Shown piece after piece: positions 25,748 to 35,082 of a stretch of 39,656 bases of DNA; position 1 is the first letter of the stretch; each line of letters opens with the position of its first letter. Below the pieces are notes generated by a model. It saw only the letters and a program-made list of their open reading frames with translations. It did not search any database and was not told the origin of the DNA. The position numbers and the translations under genes were made by a program. Source of the DNA: Mycobacterium sp. Lineage in GTDB: Bacteria > Actinomycetota > Actinomycetes > Mycobacteriales > Mycobacteriaceae. The stretch is from contig JAOPUT010000058.1 in the NCBI GenBank assembly GCA_025963385.1, positions 1-39,656 on the forward strand. Direction: 5' to 3'.

Positions 25748-26320
25748 ATGAGCGCCCAAATTCTGGCACTGGTTGGCAGCTTGCGCTCCAACTCGGACAA
25801 CCGGCGCCTCGCCGAGGCGGCCATCAAGCTCGCACCGAATGACATCTTGGTCGAAATCTTCGACAGCCTGGCCGATCTCGCGTTGTACAACGAAGACGTC
25901 GACCGGCCGGGAGCCGTCGCGGCTGCCGACAGGCTGCGCGCCGAAGTTCAGTCGGCTGACGCTCTTCTACTGGTGACACCTGAATACAACGGCACGATGT
26001 CGGCCGCTCTCAAGAACGCCATCGATTGGATATCGCGTCCCTTTGGCGCGGGTGCCATCACCGGGAAGCCGGTGGCCGTCATCGGGACCTCACACGGGCA
26101 GTACGGCGGGGTGTGGGCGCACGATGACGCGCGCAAGTCAGCGCGCATCGCGGGGGCAAACGTGCTCGATGACATCAAGCTGTCGGTGCCCGCCGCACAC
26201 ATCCGCTTCGCCAGCGCCCGTCCCGTCGACGACGAGGAGATCGCCACTGCGATACCGGGAATCCTGACCTCACTCGCGGTCGCGGCCCAGAGTCGGGTTG
26301 ACCGGGTCAGCGTCGAATGA
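25748..26320 (+). CDS. NADPH-dependent FMN reductase
   Basis: Flavodoxin-fold reductase of 190 residues. The FMN phosphate loop is GSLRSNSDNRRL near 10-21, and the family signature PEYNGTMSAALKNAIDW is near 78-94. It supplies reduced flavin or performs quinone/azo reductions. AAGGG six bases before ATG 25748 defines the start; an in-frame ATG at 25727 has no ribosome site. It is single, divergent from the methyltransferase and convergent with the TetR gene. It could feed reduced flavin to a two-component oxygenase, but no such enzyme is in the window; the flavin monooxygenases here use bound FAD. Confidence 0.88.
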   Translation: MSAQILALVGSLRSNSDNRRLAEAAIKLAPNDILVEIFDSLADLALYNEDVDRPGAVAAADRLRAEVQSADALLLVTPEYNGTMSAALKNAIDWISRPFGAGAITGKPVAVIGTSHGQYGGVWAHDDARKSARIAGANVLDDIKLSVPAAHIRFASARPVDDEEIATAIPGILTSLAVAAQSRVDRVSVE

Positions 26321-26348
26321 TTAACGCCAACCGGTTGACCGCATGGCC

Positions 26349-27011
26349 CTAGGGTGTGGGCAATCCCGGCAGGAGGATGGCCACCAATCCATCGGCATGC
26401 GTGTCGATCCAGTTGCGGTCAGCCGGATCTCGGCCGGTGAGCAAACGAAATTCGGGGGCGTTCACGTACGGCAACGATGCCGCGCCGACGAGCACGTAGT
26501 ACAGGATGTCGCTGTCGATGGGTGCGGCAACGTCGGCGTCCCGAAGTAACTGCCACATCGGCCGCATGCCGTCGAAGAACGGCTTCACGTGGGTCTTGGT
26601 CATCCATGTCAACCGGTCGCTGGCGGCGGTGCCTTCGTGCACCATGATCTGGTTCAGCTCAGGGTGTTTGGCGGCAAAGGCCACGAATCGACGTATTGCA
26701 TCGGCAAACGCCGTTGCGAGCACCTGGACGTCAATCCCGGTCAAGTTCGTGGGCAATATGCCATCGAACGCCTCTCGCAGGAGCCCGAAGAGGTGATCCA
26801 CCGCGGCCTTCCACAACGCCGCTTTCGACTCGAAGTGGTAGTTGATCTGCGGCTGGTGCGCGTGAACACGCGATGCGATCGCACGCGTCGAGGCGCCGTC
26901 GAAGCCTTTGGCCCCGAACTCGACCAGGGCCGACTCCAGTAATGCCTCCCGGATATCGGTCCGGGTCCGACGGAGGCGGGCCTTGGTCGGCATTGGGGTC
27001 TTGCGTTCCAT
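26349..27011 (-). CDS. TetR-family transcriptional regulator
   Basis: TetR repressor of 220 residues. The N-terminal helix-turn-helix is at about 20-62 (REALLESALVEFGAKGFDGA, then RVHAHQPQINYHFESKAALW), followed by a ligand-binding C-terminal half. The start is ATG 27011 (MERKTP), with ATG 26993 as an alternative. An open frame to 27092 would run through the operator and is not favoured. It is divergent from the pyridoxamine-phosphate-oxidase-fold gene, with a perfect 10-bp-arm palindrome in the 55-bp gap, which strongly suggests it represses both itself and that gene. Confidence 0.88.
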   Translation of the reverse strand: MERKTPMPTKARLRRTRTDIREALLESALVEFGAKGFDGASTRAIASRVHAHQPQINYHFESKAALWKAAVDHLFGLLREAFDGILPTNLTGIDVQVLATAFADAIRRFVAFAAKHPELNQIMVHEGTAASDRLTWMTKTHVKPFFDGMRPMWQLLRDADVAAPIDSDILYYVLVGAASLPYVNAPEFRLLTGRDPADRNWIDTHADGLVAILLPGLPTP

Positions 27012-27025
27012 CGTTCGAAGTGTAC

Positions 27026-27049
27026 CCTTATTATCATCCGATAATAAGG
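27026..27049. promoter_or_regulatory. Perfect TetR operator between divergent genes
   Basis: Arms CCTTATTATC and GATAATAAGG are exact inverse complements, separated by ATCC. The site lies 15 bp upstream of the TetR start and 17 bp upstream of the ATG of the oxidase-fold gene. Bound protein would cover both promoters. The AT-rich composition contrasts sharply with the flanks. Confidence 0.8.
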
Positions 27050-27066
27050 CAGGACGGATCGCGGCC

Positions 27067-27675
27067 ATGAGCATCACCCCCGATACCACCAATCAACATC
27101 GAGACGGCATGTCGGCGCGCCTGTTGCCGCTGTCCAAGGATCCGTTCCAGGCGCCGACGGATCGCGACATGCTGCCCTCTGAGCGACGACTGTTCGTTCA
27201 GACCCATCGCACGTGCGTCTTCGGCTACGGCCGCCGATCGGACGGCCCGGCGATGTCGATCGTCTACTACGTCCCAGACGACAACGGTGACCTTCTGGTA
27301 GCAACCATGGGTGAGCGCGCCAAGGCCAAAGCGGTAGCTCGCAACGGCAAAGTCAGTTTCTGTGTGCTCGACGAAACTTGGCCATTTGCCTACCTGCAGG
27401 TCTATTGCGACGCGGTGATCGATGACGACAACGAGACCCTGATCGACGTGATGATGGCGGTGGCTGAACGCATGTCGGGTGAACCGATGCCAGCGGAGTT
27501 GCGACCGGCGGTCCAATCCGTCGCAGAACAGGAAGGCCGGGTTCTGATCCGCTGTCGGCCGTACGCGACGTTCGTCACGCCGCCGCGACACCTGCACAGC
27601 AACGACCAGCAGGAGCTGACCCACTGGATCTCGGCGTCGATGCCCTGGGACGCTTCGGACACACAGGCGGGGTGA
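27067..27675 (+). CDS. Pyridoxamine-5'-phosphate-oxidase-fold flavoprotein
   Basis: Split-barrel protein of 202 residues from the PNPOx-like/F420-or-FMN-binding family, abundant in mycobacteria. The barrel core runs from about LPSERRLFVQTHRTCVFGYG, through SIVYYVPDDNGDLLVATMGE and AKAKAVARNGKVSFCVLDE, to the RVLIRCRPYATFVT end strand. Members reduce quinones, aflatoxin-like lactones, biliverdin or other enones with F420 or FMN. The cofactor cannot be decided here. ATG 27067 is chosen as the first start after the operator; AGGA about 12 nt upstream is weak. It is under likely control of the divergent TetR. Its stop is 194 bp from the convergent monooxygenase. Confidence 0.75.
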   Translation: MSITPDTTNQHRDGMSARLLPLSKDPFQAPTDRDMLPSERRLFVQTHRTCVFGYGRRSDGPAMSIVYYVPDDNGDLLVATMGERAKAKAVARNGKVSFCVLDETWPFAYLQVYCDAVIDDDNETLIDVMMAVAERMSGEPMPAELRPAVQSVAEQEGRVLIRCRPYATFVTPPRHLHSNDQQELTHWISASMPWDASDTQAG

Positions 27676-27869
27676 TGGTCGATGTAACGGAGCGGTGGCG
27701 CTCTCGAGGCACGGTGGCCAGATCACATGCAAGCGCAGTGATGACCGCCGATGTCATCATTGGATTTCAGAGGGTCGGATCTGGTTCGGGCTGAGGTATT
27801 TTCGTCCGCACTCGGCTTGTAGCCGGCGGCGGGACCACGTAATCAGTGACCGTACGTACCTCCTTGGGC

Positions 27870-28991
27870 TCAACGAACCGCGCGGGCTTCCTTCTCCACG
27901 TCATAATCTCGCACCCAGGAATGGTTGAGGCTCAAGGGCTGTCCGGAGTCGAAACGGTGTCCGTTTCGCCGCGCGTCCTGTTGGACTCGAGCAGTGTGAT
28001 CGCGTCGCAGTTTCTGATAACGCATCAGTGCTGCTGGCGCGTCGGCGGTCGAAACGCCTCGTAGCAATATTGCCAACGCCATCGCGTCCTCGATGGCCTG
28101 GTTGGCACCCTGGCCCATGTGCGGCAGCATGGGATGGGCCGCATCGCCGAGCAGGGTCAGCCTGCCGTGCGTCCACCGTGGGAGCGGGTCGCGGTCATAC
28201 AGACCCCACTTGAGCGTGGCTTCGACTTGCGAAACCAATCGCCGAGCCTCCGGAGTCCAATCAGCGAACGCGGCCGCAAGAGCTGCCGGATCCCCAGGCG
28301 CAGACCAGGATTCACGCATTTGATCGTCGGCAGGGACGAAACCGACATAGTTGACCAACTGACCGGCGCGGACAGGGTAGGCAATCAAATGTTTGCCGTC
28401 GCCGCCCCACGTCACCAAGCCCTGGGGCCACCCGGGTAGCCGTGCTGCCGGGATCAGGCCGCGATACGCCACCATGCCGGAGAACACCGGTTCGGTGGGC
28501 TCCACGACGTAGCGTTGTAGCCCGGAATGGATTCCGTCGGCGGCCACCACCACGTCGGCGCCCACGCGCACCCCGTTGTCGAAGCTCACCACCGCCGACC
28601 CGTCGGACTGAGTGAATTGCACGCAGCGCCATCCGGTATGCACGAACCCGGCCGGCAAGGCGGCCACGAGCACCGCGATCAAATCAGCCCGGTGCATCGC
28701 CAGCTGTGCGGCGCCCGAGTCATACGTCTCGTGTGAGACGACGGTGCCGTCCGGTGTGAAGAGGTGGAACTCGGACAACCGCGATCCACGTCGCCCGACC
28801 TGCTGGGCGAGGCCGAGCCGGGCTAGGACTCTTTGACTGTTGCGGTGAAGCGCGACCCCCGCGCCGATTTCGCCCAACTGACGCGCCTGCTCGTACACCC
28901 GCACCTGTGCACCCATCTGCTGAAGCGCGATGGCTGCGGACAGTCCACCGATACCGGCGCCGATGATCGCTACGCGGAGCTTCTTCGTCAT
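27870..28991 (-). CDS. FAD-dependent monooxygenase, salicylate/3-hydroxybenzoate hydroxylase type
   Basis: Class A flavin hydroxylase of 373 residues. GAGIGGLSAA at 11-20 binds the ADP part of FAD, VVAADGIHS at 148-156 is the DG motif for NAD(P)H and FAD, and LLGDAAHPMLPHMGQGANQAIEDA from 280 is the classical GD motif region. These features are typical of 3-hydroxybenzoate 6-hydroxylase and salicylate hydroxylase. GGAGGGG 2-3 nt before ATG 28991 is a strong if close ribosome site. It stands alone, about 13 kb from the bicupin. If it makes gentisate, that enzyme could cleave it, but this is speculative. Confidence 0.87.
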   Translation of the reverse strand: MTKKLRVAIIGAGIGGLSAAIALQQMGAQVRVYEQARQLGEIGAGVALHRNSQRVLARLGLAQQVGRRGSRLSEFHLFTPDGTVVSHETYDSGAAQLAMHRADLIAVLVAALPAGFVHTGWRCVQFTQSDGSAVVSFDNGVRVGADVVVAADGIHSGLQRYVVEPTEPVFSGMVAYRGLIPAARLPGWPQGLVTWGGDGKHLIAYPVRAGQLVNYVGFVPADDQMRESWSAPGDPAALAAAFADWTPEARRLVSQVEATLKWGLYDRDPLPRWTHGRLTLLGDAAHPMLPHMGQGANQAIEDAMALAILLRGVSTADAPAALMRYQKLRRDHTARVQQDARRNGHRFDSGQPLSLNHSWVRDYDVEKEARAVR

Positions 28992-29525
28992 CGCCCCTCC
29001 CCACGACGGGAACTGCGAGCACCGACGAGACCGGCCCGGTGCCTGCCGACATGCGCGACGTATGAAGAGCCACTACGGCCACCCATGAAAGACGAGGCGC
29101 TCACTGCCGCAACGCCCCACAGGTCACCGAAGCGCACATACGTTTCCGGGTGCCGACGGGCGAAGACCAGTTGTACTCCAACGCGGGTCGGTCGACGGCG
29201 CTCGGAGGCACCAATCGTGGCTCCGTGCAGGGCTTGTCGCTGCCCTAGTCTTGGGAAAGTCATCCGACCCTGCCTTCGTTCGCTGTGCGGTCCCACTGAG
29301 TCCAGGATCGCGATCCGAAGGATCGGCGCCATTGCTGCCTGCACCCATCGGTGCCGCAGCTAGCAGGAGTCGTTCTGCAGCTGTTGCCGACGGACCGCGC
29401 CGTGTGCGGCCTCGGCAGTTACCTCGACCAGTCGCCAGGTAGGCGTGAGTATCCGGATGACGGCCTTGGTATTTGGTCGACATCGCGACGCGCGACTCGT
29501 TCCGCGGAGCGACTGGGTGTGATGG
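28992..29525. other. Long intergenic stretch without a recognisable gene
   Basis: About 530 bp between two minus-strand genes. Several overlapping open frames exist on both strands, but none has a convincing ribosome site or family-like sequence. A 6-bp repeat, GCACCG and CGGTGC with a 12-nt spacer, occurs around 29009-29032. The stretch should contain the promoter of the flavin monooxygenase. Confidence 0.5.
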
Positions 29526-30689
29526 TCAATCACGCAGCAGCTCCAGCGCAGTCGCCACGCCGCTCGGGTCGATGGGAACCCCGGCGAGCTGTAGTCCCAT
29601 CTGTACCCCAGCGAGCGTCCCGGCCAGTGTCAGATCGTTGAAATGGCCGAGGTGGCCGATCCGGAAGGTGCTCCCCGCGAGCTTGCCCAGGCCAGCACCG
29701 AGGGACATGTCGAAGCGGTCCAAGACGATGTCGCGCACCTTGTCGGCGTCGTGCCCATCGGACAGCAATACCGCCGTTACCGACTTGGAATGGCCGCCCT
29801 GGTCGAGGCACACCACATCGAGGCCCCAGGCCCGCACAGCCGCCCTGGTGGCCGAGGCGTGACGGGCATGGCGAGCGAAAACCTCTGGGAGGCCTTCGTC
29901 GTAAAGCATCATCAGCGCCTCCCGTAGCCCGTACAGCAGGTTGGTCACGGGTGTGTACGGGAAGAACCCGTTCCGATTGGCCGCCAGGACCGGCTGCCAG
30001 TCCCAGTACGACTTCGGCAGACCGGCCCTGGTGGAGGCGTCGAGCGCCTTTTCGCTGATGGCGTTGAAGCTCATCCCCGGCGGCAGCATCAGGCCCTTCT
30101 GAGATCCGGCGACCGTCACGTCGACCCCCCACTCGTCATGCCGGTAGTCGATACAGCCGAGCGACGAGACCGCGTCGACGAGCAGCAACGCCGGATGATC
30201 CATGCGGTCGATGGCTCGGCGGACCTCGGCAATGGGGCTGATCACCCCGGTGGAGGTCTCGTTGTGCACTACGCACACTGCCTTGACCGCCCGCTCAGTG
30301 TCAGCGGCCAGCCGCTGTGCGACGACACCGGGATCCACTCCATGCCGCCAATCACCGGGAACGAAGTCGACCACGAGCCCCAACTTGCCGGCCATCTCGC
30401 GCCACAACGTCGCAAAATGCCCAGTCTCGAAAGCCAATACGGTGTCGCCGGGGCTCAAGGTGTTCACCAACGCGGCCTCCCAGCCCCCGGTCCCCGAGCC
30501 CGGGTAGACCACAACCGGGCCTTTGGTGCCGAACACCGGGCCGAGCAGCTCGAGGACCTCGAGGGCGAGAGCTTGGAATGATGGCCCCCGATGGTCAATG
30601 GTCGGCGCCGCGATGGCACGCAAGACTCGGTCCGGCACATTCGTGGGCCCCGGTATTTGCAGGAAGTGACGGCCGCTCGGGTAACTCAC
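29526..30689 (-). CDS. Class V PLP-dependent aminotransferase (serine-glyoxylate type)
   Basis: Pyridoxal-phosphate aminotransferase of 387 residues. PGPTNVPDRV (13-22) is the family's N-terminal signature. GSGTGGWEAA at 64-73 holds the phosphate loop, D172 in VDAVSSLG contacts the pyridine N, and K198 in SQKGLMLPPG forms the Schiff base. This is the serine-glyoxylate/alanine-glyoxylate/ureidoglycine-glyoxylate subgroup. GTG 30689 follows GGGAG at 7 nt; a frame open to 30752 has no ribosome site. It is the third gene of an operon with an alcohol dehydrogenase and a beta-hydroxyacid dehydrogenase, suggesting transamination of an aldehyde or keto acid they produce (inference). Confidence 0.88.
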   Translation of the reverse strand: MSYPSGRHFLQIPGPTNVPDRVLRAIAAPTIDHRGPSFQALALEVLELLGPVFGTKGPVVVYPGSGTGGWEAALVNTLSPGDTVLAFETGHFATLWREMAGKLGLVVDFVPGDWRHGVDPGVVAQRLAADTERAVKAVCVVHNETSTGVISPIAEVRRAIDRMDHPALLLVDAVSSLGCIDYRHDEWGVDVTVAGSQKGLMLPPGMSFNAISEKALDASTRAGLPKSYWDWQPVLAANRNGFFPYTPVTNLLYGLREALMMLYDEGLPEVFARHARHASATRAAVRAWGLDVVCLDQGGHSKSVTAVLLSDGHDADKVRDIVLDRFDMSLGAGLGKLAGSTFRIGHLGHFNDLTLAGTLAGVQMGLQLAGVPIDPSGVATALELLRD

Positions 30690-30805
30690 GATGAAACTCC
30701 CATCCGATCGGCCGGCCCACGAAACCTGCTGCGATGACTGGGCCGGTACCAAAGCGATACTCGCATCGCGTCATCCAAGAATTGCGCGTCAGAGCACCCG
30801 TGTCG

Positions 30806-32002
30806 TCAGTGTTGGCGCCCATCGGTGGCCCCTGCAAGCCGGAATCTTTCGTTCGACCGGTAGTGCATCTCACGACGCGACACCACCACCTTGATCGCAT
30901 CGTCGATGTGTTCGCCGGCGTAGCGCAGGGCCGTGGGAAGGTCGTGCAGGCCGAAGGTGTGAGTGTGAATCATGGTGGCATCGAAGCGGTTTTGCGACAT
31001 CAGCGCCGCTGCGCGGTGCGCGGCGCTCTTGCCCTCCCCACGGATGCCGAAGAGGTAGATGTTGTTGCGCACGATGTGGGCGACGTCGATCGCCGCCGGC
31101 TGATGCGGGAAGGCGGCGAGGCAGATGCGGCCACCGCGGTTCACCATCCGGACTGCCTGGTTCACGGCGTCGGGTGCGCCAGAGCACTCCAGTACGTAGT
31201 CCAGGCCTTTGCCCCCCGTGATACGGCGCACCGCCTCCACGGCGTCCTCGTTGCGCACGTTGATCACGTGGTCCGCACCCAGTGCGCGGCCGATCTGCAG
31301 GCGGTTGTCCCGGGTCCCGGTGAGCACGACCGGTGATGCTCCCAGTGCCTTGGCCACGGCGACGCCGAGCAGTCCGATGGGTCCCGGCCCCAACACGGCC
31401 ACACCTTCTCCCGCCACTAGGCCGCCAAGTTCGGTCAGCCCGTACATCGCGGTGCCTGCCGTCACCACCAGCGTCGCCTCGGCGTCCGACATGCCATCGG
31501 GGATGGCAATGAGCGTGTTGACGTTGTTGACGGCGTATTCGGCAAATCCACCGTCGGTGGTGAATCCGTTGGCGCGGTGGCCCTTGTCAACGTCACCGTA
31601 GTTCAGACCGTAGTTGAGGCAGGCGGTGTACCTGCCCTGGCGGCAGCGCTTGCACTGCCCGCAGCCGGCGTGGACCTCGACGGTCACGCGCTGGCCGACG
31701 ACGTACTCGTCCACGGCCGGCCCGAGCGCCGCCACGGTGCCCATGTACTCGTGACCCGGCGTGAACATCTTGTTGAACGGATCGCCGCCAGCGATCATCG
31801 CCGGCGTGCCGTGCTGGATGATCTCCAGGTCGGTCGCACAGATCGCCACGGCGTCAATGCGCACCAGCACCTCGGCGCGTCCCGGTATCGGAATCGGCTT
31901 GTCCACCAGTCTGATTTGGCCGGGATCACCCAGCACCCAGGCCCGCATCTGTTCGGGCAGCGGGTATGCGGGGTCGGTTCTGACCTTGGTCGGATGGCTC
32001 AC
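30806..32002 (-). CDS. Zinc-dependent alcohol dehydrogenase (MDR family)
   Basis: Medium-chain dehydrogenase of about 398 residues. C55 (AICATD) and H84/E85 (PGHEYMG) form the catalytic zinc site. C114, C117, C120 and C128 (CGQCKRC...C) form the structural zinc lobe. The NAD-binding loop is VLGPGPIGLLG near 204-214. It oxidises a secondary or primary alcohol, possibly a polyol or amino alcohol. The start is uncertain: GTG 32002 begins conserved sequence, but GTG 32035, directly abutting the upstream stop, is in frame. It is the middle gene of a three-gene operon, 116 bp ahead of the aminotransferase. Confidence 0.88.
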   Translation of the reverse strand: MSHPTKVRTDPAYPLPEQMRAWVLGDPGQIRLVDKPIPIPGRAEVLVRIDAVAICATDLEIIQHGTPAMIAGGDPFNKMFTPGHEYMGTVAALGPAVDEYVVGQRVTVEVHAGCGQCKRCRQGRYTACLNYGLNYGDVDKGHRANGFTTDGGFAEYAVNNVNTLIAIPDGMSDAEATLVVTAGTAMYGLTELGGLVAGEGVAVLGPGPIGLLGVAVAKALGASPVVLTGTRDNRLQIGRALGADHVINVRNEDAVEAVRRITGGKGLDYVLECSGAPDAVNQAVRMVNRGGRICLAAFPHQPAAIDVAHIVRNNIYLFGIRGEGKSAAHRAAALMSQNRFDATMIHTHTFGLHDLPTALRYAGEHIDDAIKVVVSRREMHYRSNERFRLAGATDGRQH

Positions 32003-32035
32003 GAGCGTCTCATCCCGATCTCGCTCTCGCCCCAC

Positions 32036-32887
32036 TCACGTTGCACGCCAACCGTACTCGACGAGAGCGCTGACGTCGTGCGTCTGCCATCCATCCTGGG
32101 TCAACTGTCGGTAGGCATCGCGCGCGGCCTCGGTGACCGGCAAGGGCGGGCCGCCTTTGGCGAGGTCCAACGCGAGCGTCACATCCTTGGCGGCCTGGAC
32201 GCTGGTGAACCAACCGACATGGTCGGGGTCGAAGAGGACGTCGATGCGATTGCGCAAGCCCGCGGGCATCATCAGCGACTCGCGCAAGGTCGCCGCCAAC
32301 GTGGTGTCGTCGATACCAGCGGCGCGGCCCGCTCGGACGGTCTCGGCGATCACCGCCAGCTGCACCAGCAGCATCTGATTGTTCAGCAACTTGATGATCG
32401 CTGCGGTCTCCGGGCGGTCGCCGACATCGAGCGCCCGCGCGAACGCCTTCCACACCGGGACCAGTGCCGCACGGGCTGACGGCGGGCCAGCGACGACGAA
32501 CGAGGCAGTACCCGAGCGGAGCGCCTGCGGCGCCCCGAGGATCTGCGCGTTGACAAAGTTGTCACCGTAAGCCTTTGCAAGAGCAGTGATTACCTCGATA
32601 GCCACCGTTCCCGTGTTGGCCACCAGGGTCTGAGCCCAGGACGCACGCGCCTCACCGTTCGGAGCCGCCACGTCGAGGGTGCTGTGGTCGTCGGCCAGAC
32701 AAAGGATGATGGCATCAACCTCGTCGCCCAGGTCATCGGCAGAGCCCATGGCCCTGGCTCCTCGTTCCTGCAACGCGTCGGCCCGGCCCGCGGTGCGATT
32801 CCACACGCTCACCTCGTGGCCCTCGTCGAGCAACCGGTCGGCGAACGCGCGCCCCATCCTGCCGAGCCCGATGATCGCTATCCGCAT
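32036..32887 (-). CDS. NAD(P)-dependent beta-hydroxyacid dehydrogenase (3-hydroxyisobutyrate type)
   Basis: Dehydrogenase of 283 residues. The Rossmann loop IGLGRMG is at 6-12, and the helical C-terminal domain has the catalytic K166 and N170 in IIKLLNNQ. The substrate loop near 114-134 (ILGAPQALRSGTASF) deviates from the family's DAPVSGG...GTL form, so the substrate is probably not 3-hydroxyisobutyrate itself; an imine-reductase-like role is possible. AGAAGGA about 8 nt before ATG 32887 supports the start; an in-frame GTG lies at 32917. First gene of the operon with the alcohol dehydrogenase and aminotransferase. A TGGTTAACCA palindrome lies just upstream. Confidence 0.85.
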   Translation of the reverse strand: MRIAIIGLGRMGRAFADRLLDEGHEVSVWNRTAGRADALQERGARAMGSADDLGDEVDAIILCLADDHSTLDVAAPNGEARASWAQTLVANTGTVAIEVITALAKAYGDNFVNAQILGAPQALRSGTASFVVAGPPSARAALVPVWKAFARALDVGDRPETAAIIKLLNNQMLLVQLAVIAETVRAGRAAGIDDTTLAATLRESLMMPAGLRNRIDVLFDPDHVGWFTSVQAAKDVTLALDLAKGGPPLPVTEAARDAYRQLTQDGWQTHDVSALVEYGWRAT

Positions 32888-32906
32888 GCGCTGCGTCCTT
32901 CTGGCA

Positions 32907-32916
32907 TGGTTAACCA
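32907..32916. promoter_or_regulatory. Palindrome upstream of the dehydrogenase operon
   Basis: TGGTTAACCA is a perfect 10-bp palindrome 20 bp before the ATG of the first operon gene. It is a candidate operator or half of a longer site. No regulator gene is adjacent. Confidence 0.35.
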
Positions 32917-33115
32917 CCTCTTACCCAATCCGCGCTGTCATGAGCGCCTTCACATCAAGAGTTGGCGTCGATGGCCAGAATTGCCAGGGCAACCTTCGGC
33001 GGATCCGATGGTCCACTAGCGACACGCAGGGCATTTGCTGCAAGCAGGTATGCGAAGATGCCCGTTGGCAGTAGGGGATCCTGTTGGCAGCTACCGGCAC
33101 TCGGCCCGTTGGGGG

Positions 33116-33337
33116 TCACGCGTGTTCTCCGACGAGGGCACCCACGATGGCATGGATGCATTGCTCTTTGCACGGCCAGCAGTACCAGTCTTGCCAGCTT
33201 GTCATCCACTGGAGTGTCCGCTTGGTGGTGCTGCACACGCAGCACTTGGGCCCTTCCTCGGGCGCGGATCTGCTGACGGCGTGCCAGATGCCGTAGCCGA
33301 CGGACGCCATGAAGATGAGGATGACGGTTCCGGTCAT
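33116..33337 (-). CDS. Small membrane protein with a zinc-ribbon-like Cys cluster
   Basis: Protein of 73 residues that I do not recognise. Residues 3-22 (TVILIFMASVGYGIW) form one membrane helix. The rest carries two Cys pairs spaced like a zinc ribbon: C32/C35 (KCCVC) and C53/C56 (CWPC), with extra Cys at 33 and 60, plus several Trp. It starts 10 bp after the stop of the upstream 120-residue gene on the same strand, which argues for one transcript. The ribosome site is weak (AGAG). It could bind a metal or form disulfides near the membrane. The function is unknown. Confidence 0.5.
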   Translation of the reverse strand: MTGTVILIFMASVGYGIWHAVSRSAPEEGPKCCVCSTTKRTLQWMTSWQDWYCWPCKEQCIHAIVGALVGEHA

Positions 33338-33347
33338 GACTCTGTGA

Positions 33348-33710
33348 TCATTTCCGGCGCCGGTTGGTCGTAGACCACTCGGGATGGGTTGGTGTCGGCG
33401 TCGTGGTCTGCGAGTCAGGCACGGGATTCCCGGCCACGTGCAGCATCGGGTGGACGTCCGAAATGGCGTTGCAGCTGTAGAGGCAATGCATCAAGACGGC
33501 GCCGACGACGCTGCGGCCGACGAGGGTATCCAGACTCTCGAGGCTGGAGTCACCCGACGGTTCATGGACCTCGGCCAGGGTCGGCATCGTTACGGTGAGC
33601 GTCGCACCACAGCCTTGCGGACATAGCAGCCTGAGGCCACGCGGTTGGGTGTTCACGCGGGCGTGCTGGGGATGTGTGGGCCACGTCAGCGCCGGTTCAC
33701 TCCTTGGCAT
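33348..33710 (-). CDS. Unknown 120-residue Cys-containing protein
   Basis: Hypothetical protein with GAAGGA six bases before ATG 33710, a strong ribosome site. Residues 28-43 contain C30-x3-C34 (CPQGCGATLTV), and C76/C80 (HCLYSC) follow in a hydrophobic stretch (64-80). The tail from about 100 is Thr/Pro-rich and ends in basic residues. A metal-binding fold is suggested by the Cys spacing, but I recognise no family. It is followed by the small membrane Cys protein, 10 bp away. The divergent neighbour across 359 bp is an alpha/beta hydrolase. Confidence 0.5.
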   Translation of the reverse strand: MPRSEPALTWPTHPQHARVNTQPRGLRLLCPQGCGATLTVTMPTLAEVHEPSGDSSLESLDTLVGRSVVGAVLMHCLYSCNAISDVHPMLHVAGNPVPDSQTTTPTPTHPEWSTTNRRRK

Positions 33711-34069
33711 CACTTTTCCTTCGAAGTTGTTGCGAAACATCGACTTTCAGGTTCCTGCACATGGTGTCGAGCTATCCAGTGTTGCCACGTCTGGAGTGCG
33801 ACGAGTGCCACGTTCTGGAGCAACGATGGCATACGCTTCAGCACTAATCGTCCCCGCTGGCGCCCGTGTGACATGCCTGCTACCTGCAAGACTCCTGCTC
33901 GCCCGATGACGCCTGCCCGGCACCTGCAGCGATGGTGGCGGCTCCGGCTAGCAGGTAGGCGCGGATCCGGCGAACGGGCACAACAGATTACGGCTGCCCT
34001 CGATGACACCGTGACCGCCGACCGCGATTCTCGATGCACTACGAGTCGCATACAACATAGGGGTTGGAC
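33711..34069. other. Divergent intergenic stretch with a distant inverted repeat
   Basis: No gene is recognisable in these 359 bp. CTACCTGC (33880-33887) and GCAGGTAG (33951-33958) are exact inverse complements 63 nt apart and could close a larger stem. Promoters for the Cys-protein pair and the hydrolase should lie here, but I cannot place them. Confidence 0.4.
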
Positions 34070-34936
<867 letters not shown>

Positions 34937-35082
34937 AAGCTTCCTCTTTCATCGCAGTCACACGTTGCTCGGTTGAACTCGGCCACCATCGGAACCCGGC
35001 GGCAACCGCTCGCTCACCGCTCACCGCGCATCGGTCAGCGCCGTGCACCAGTCGTGCCGAATACATTGCCCTACACCCACCC

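Noticed and set aside
28833..29483. Frames of 118-176 residues in the gap after the flavin monooxygenase
   Set aside because: No ribosome site, no family resemblance, several mutually overlapping frames on both strands.
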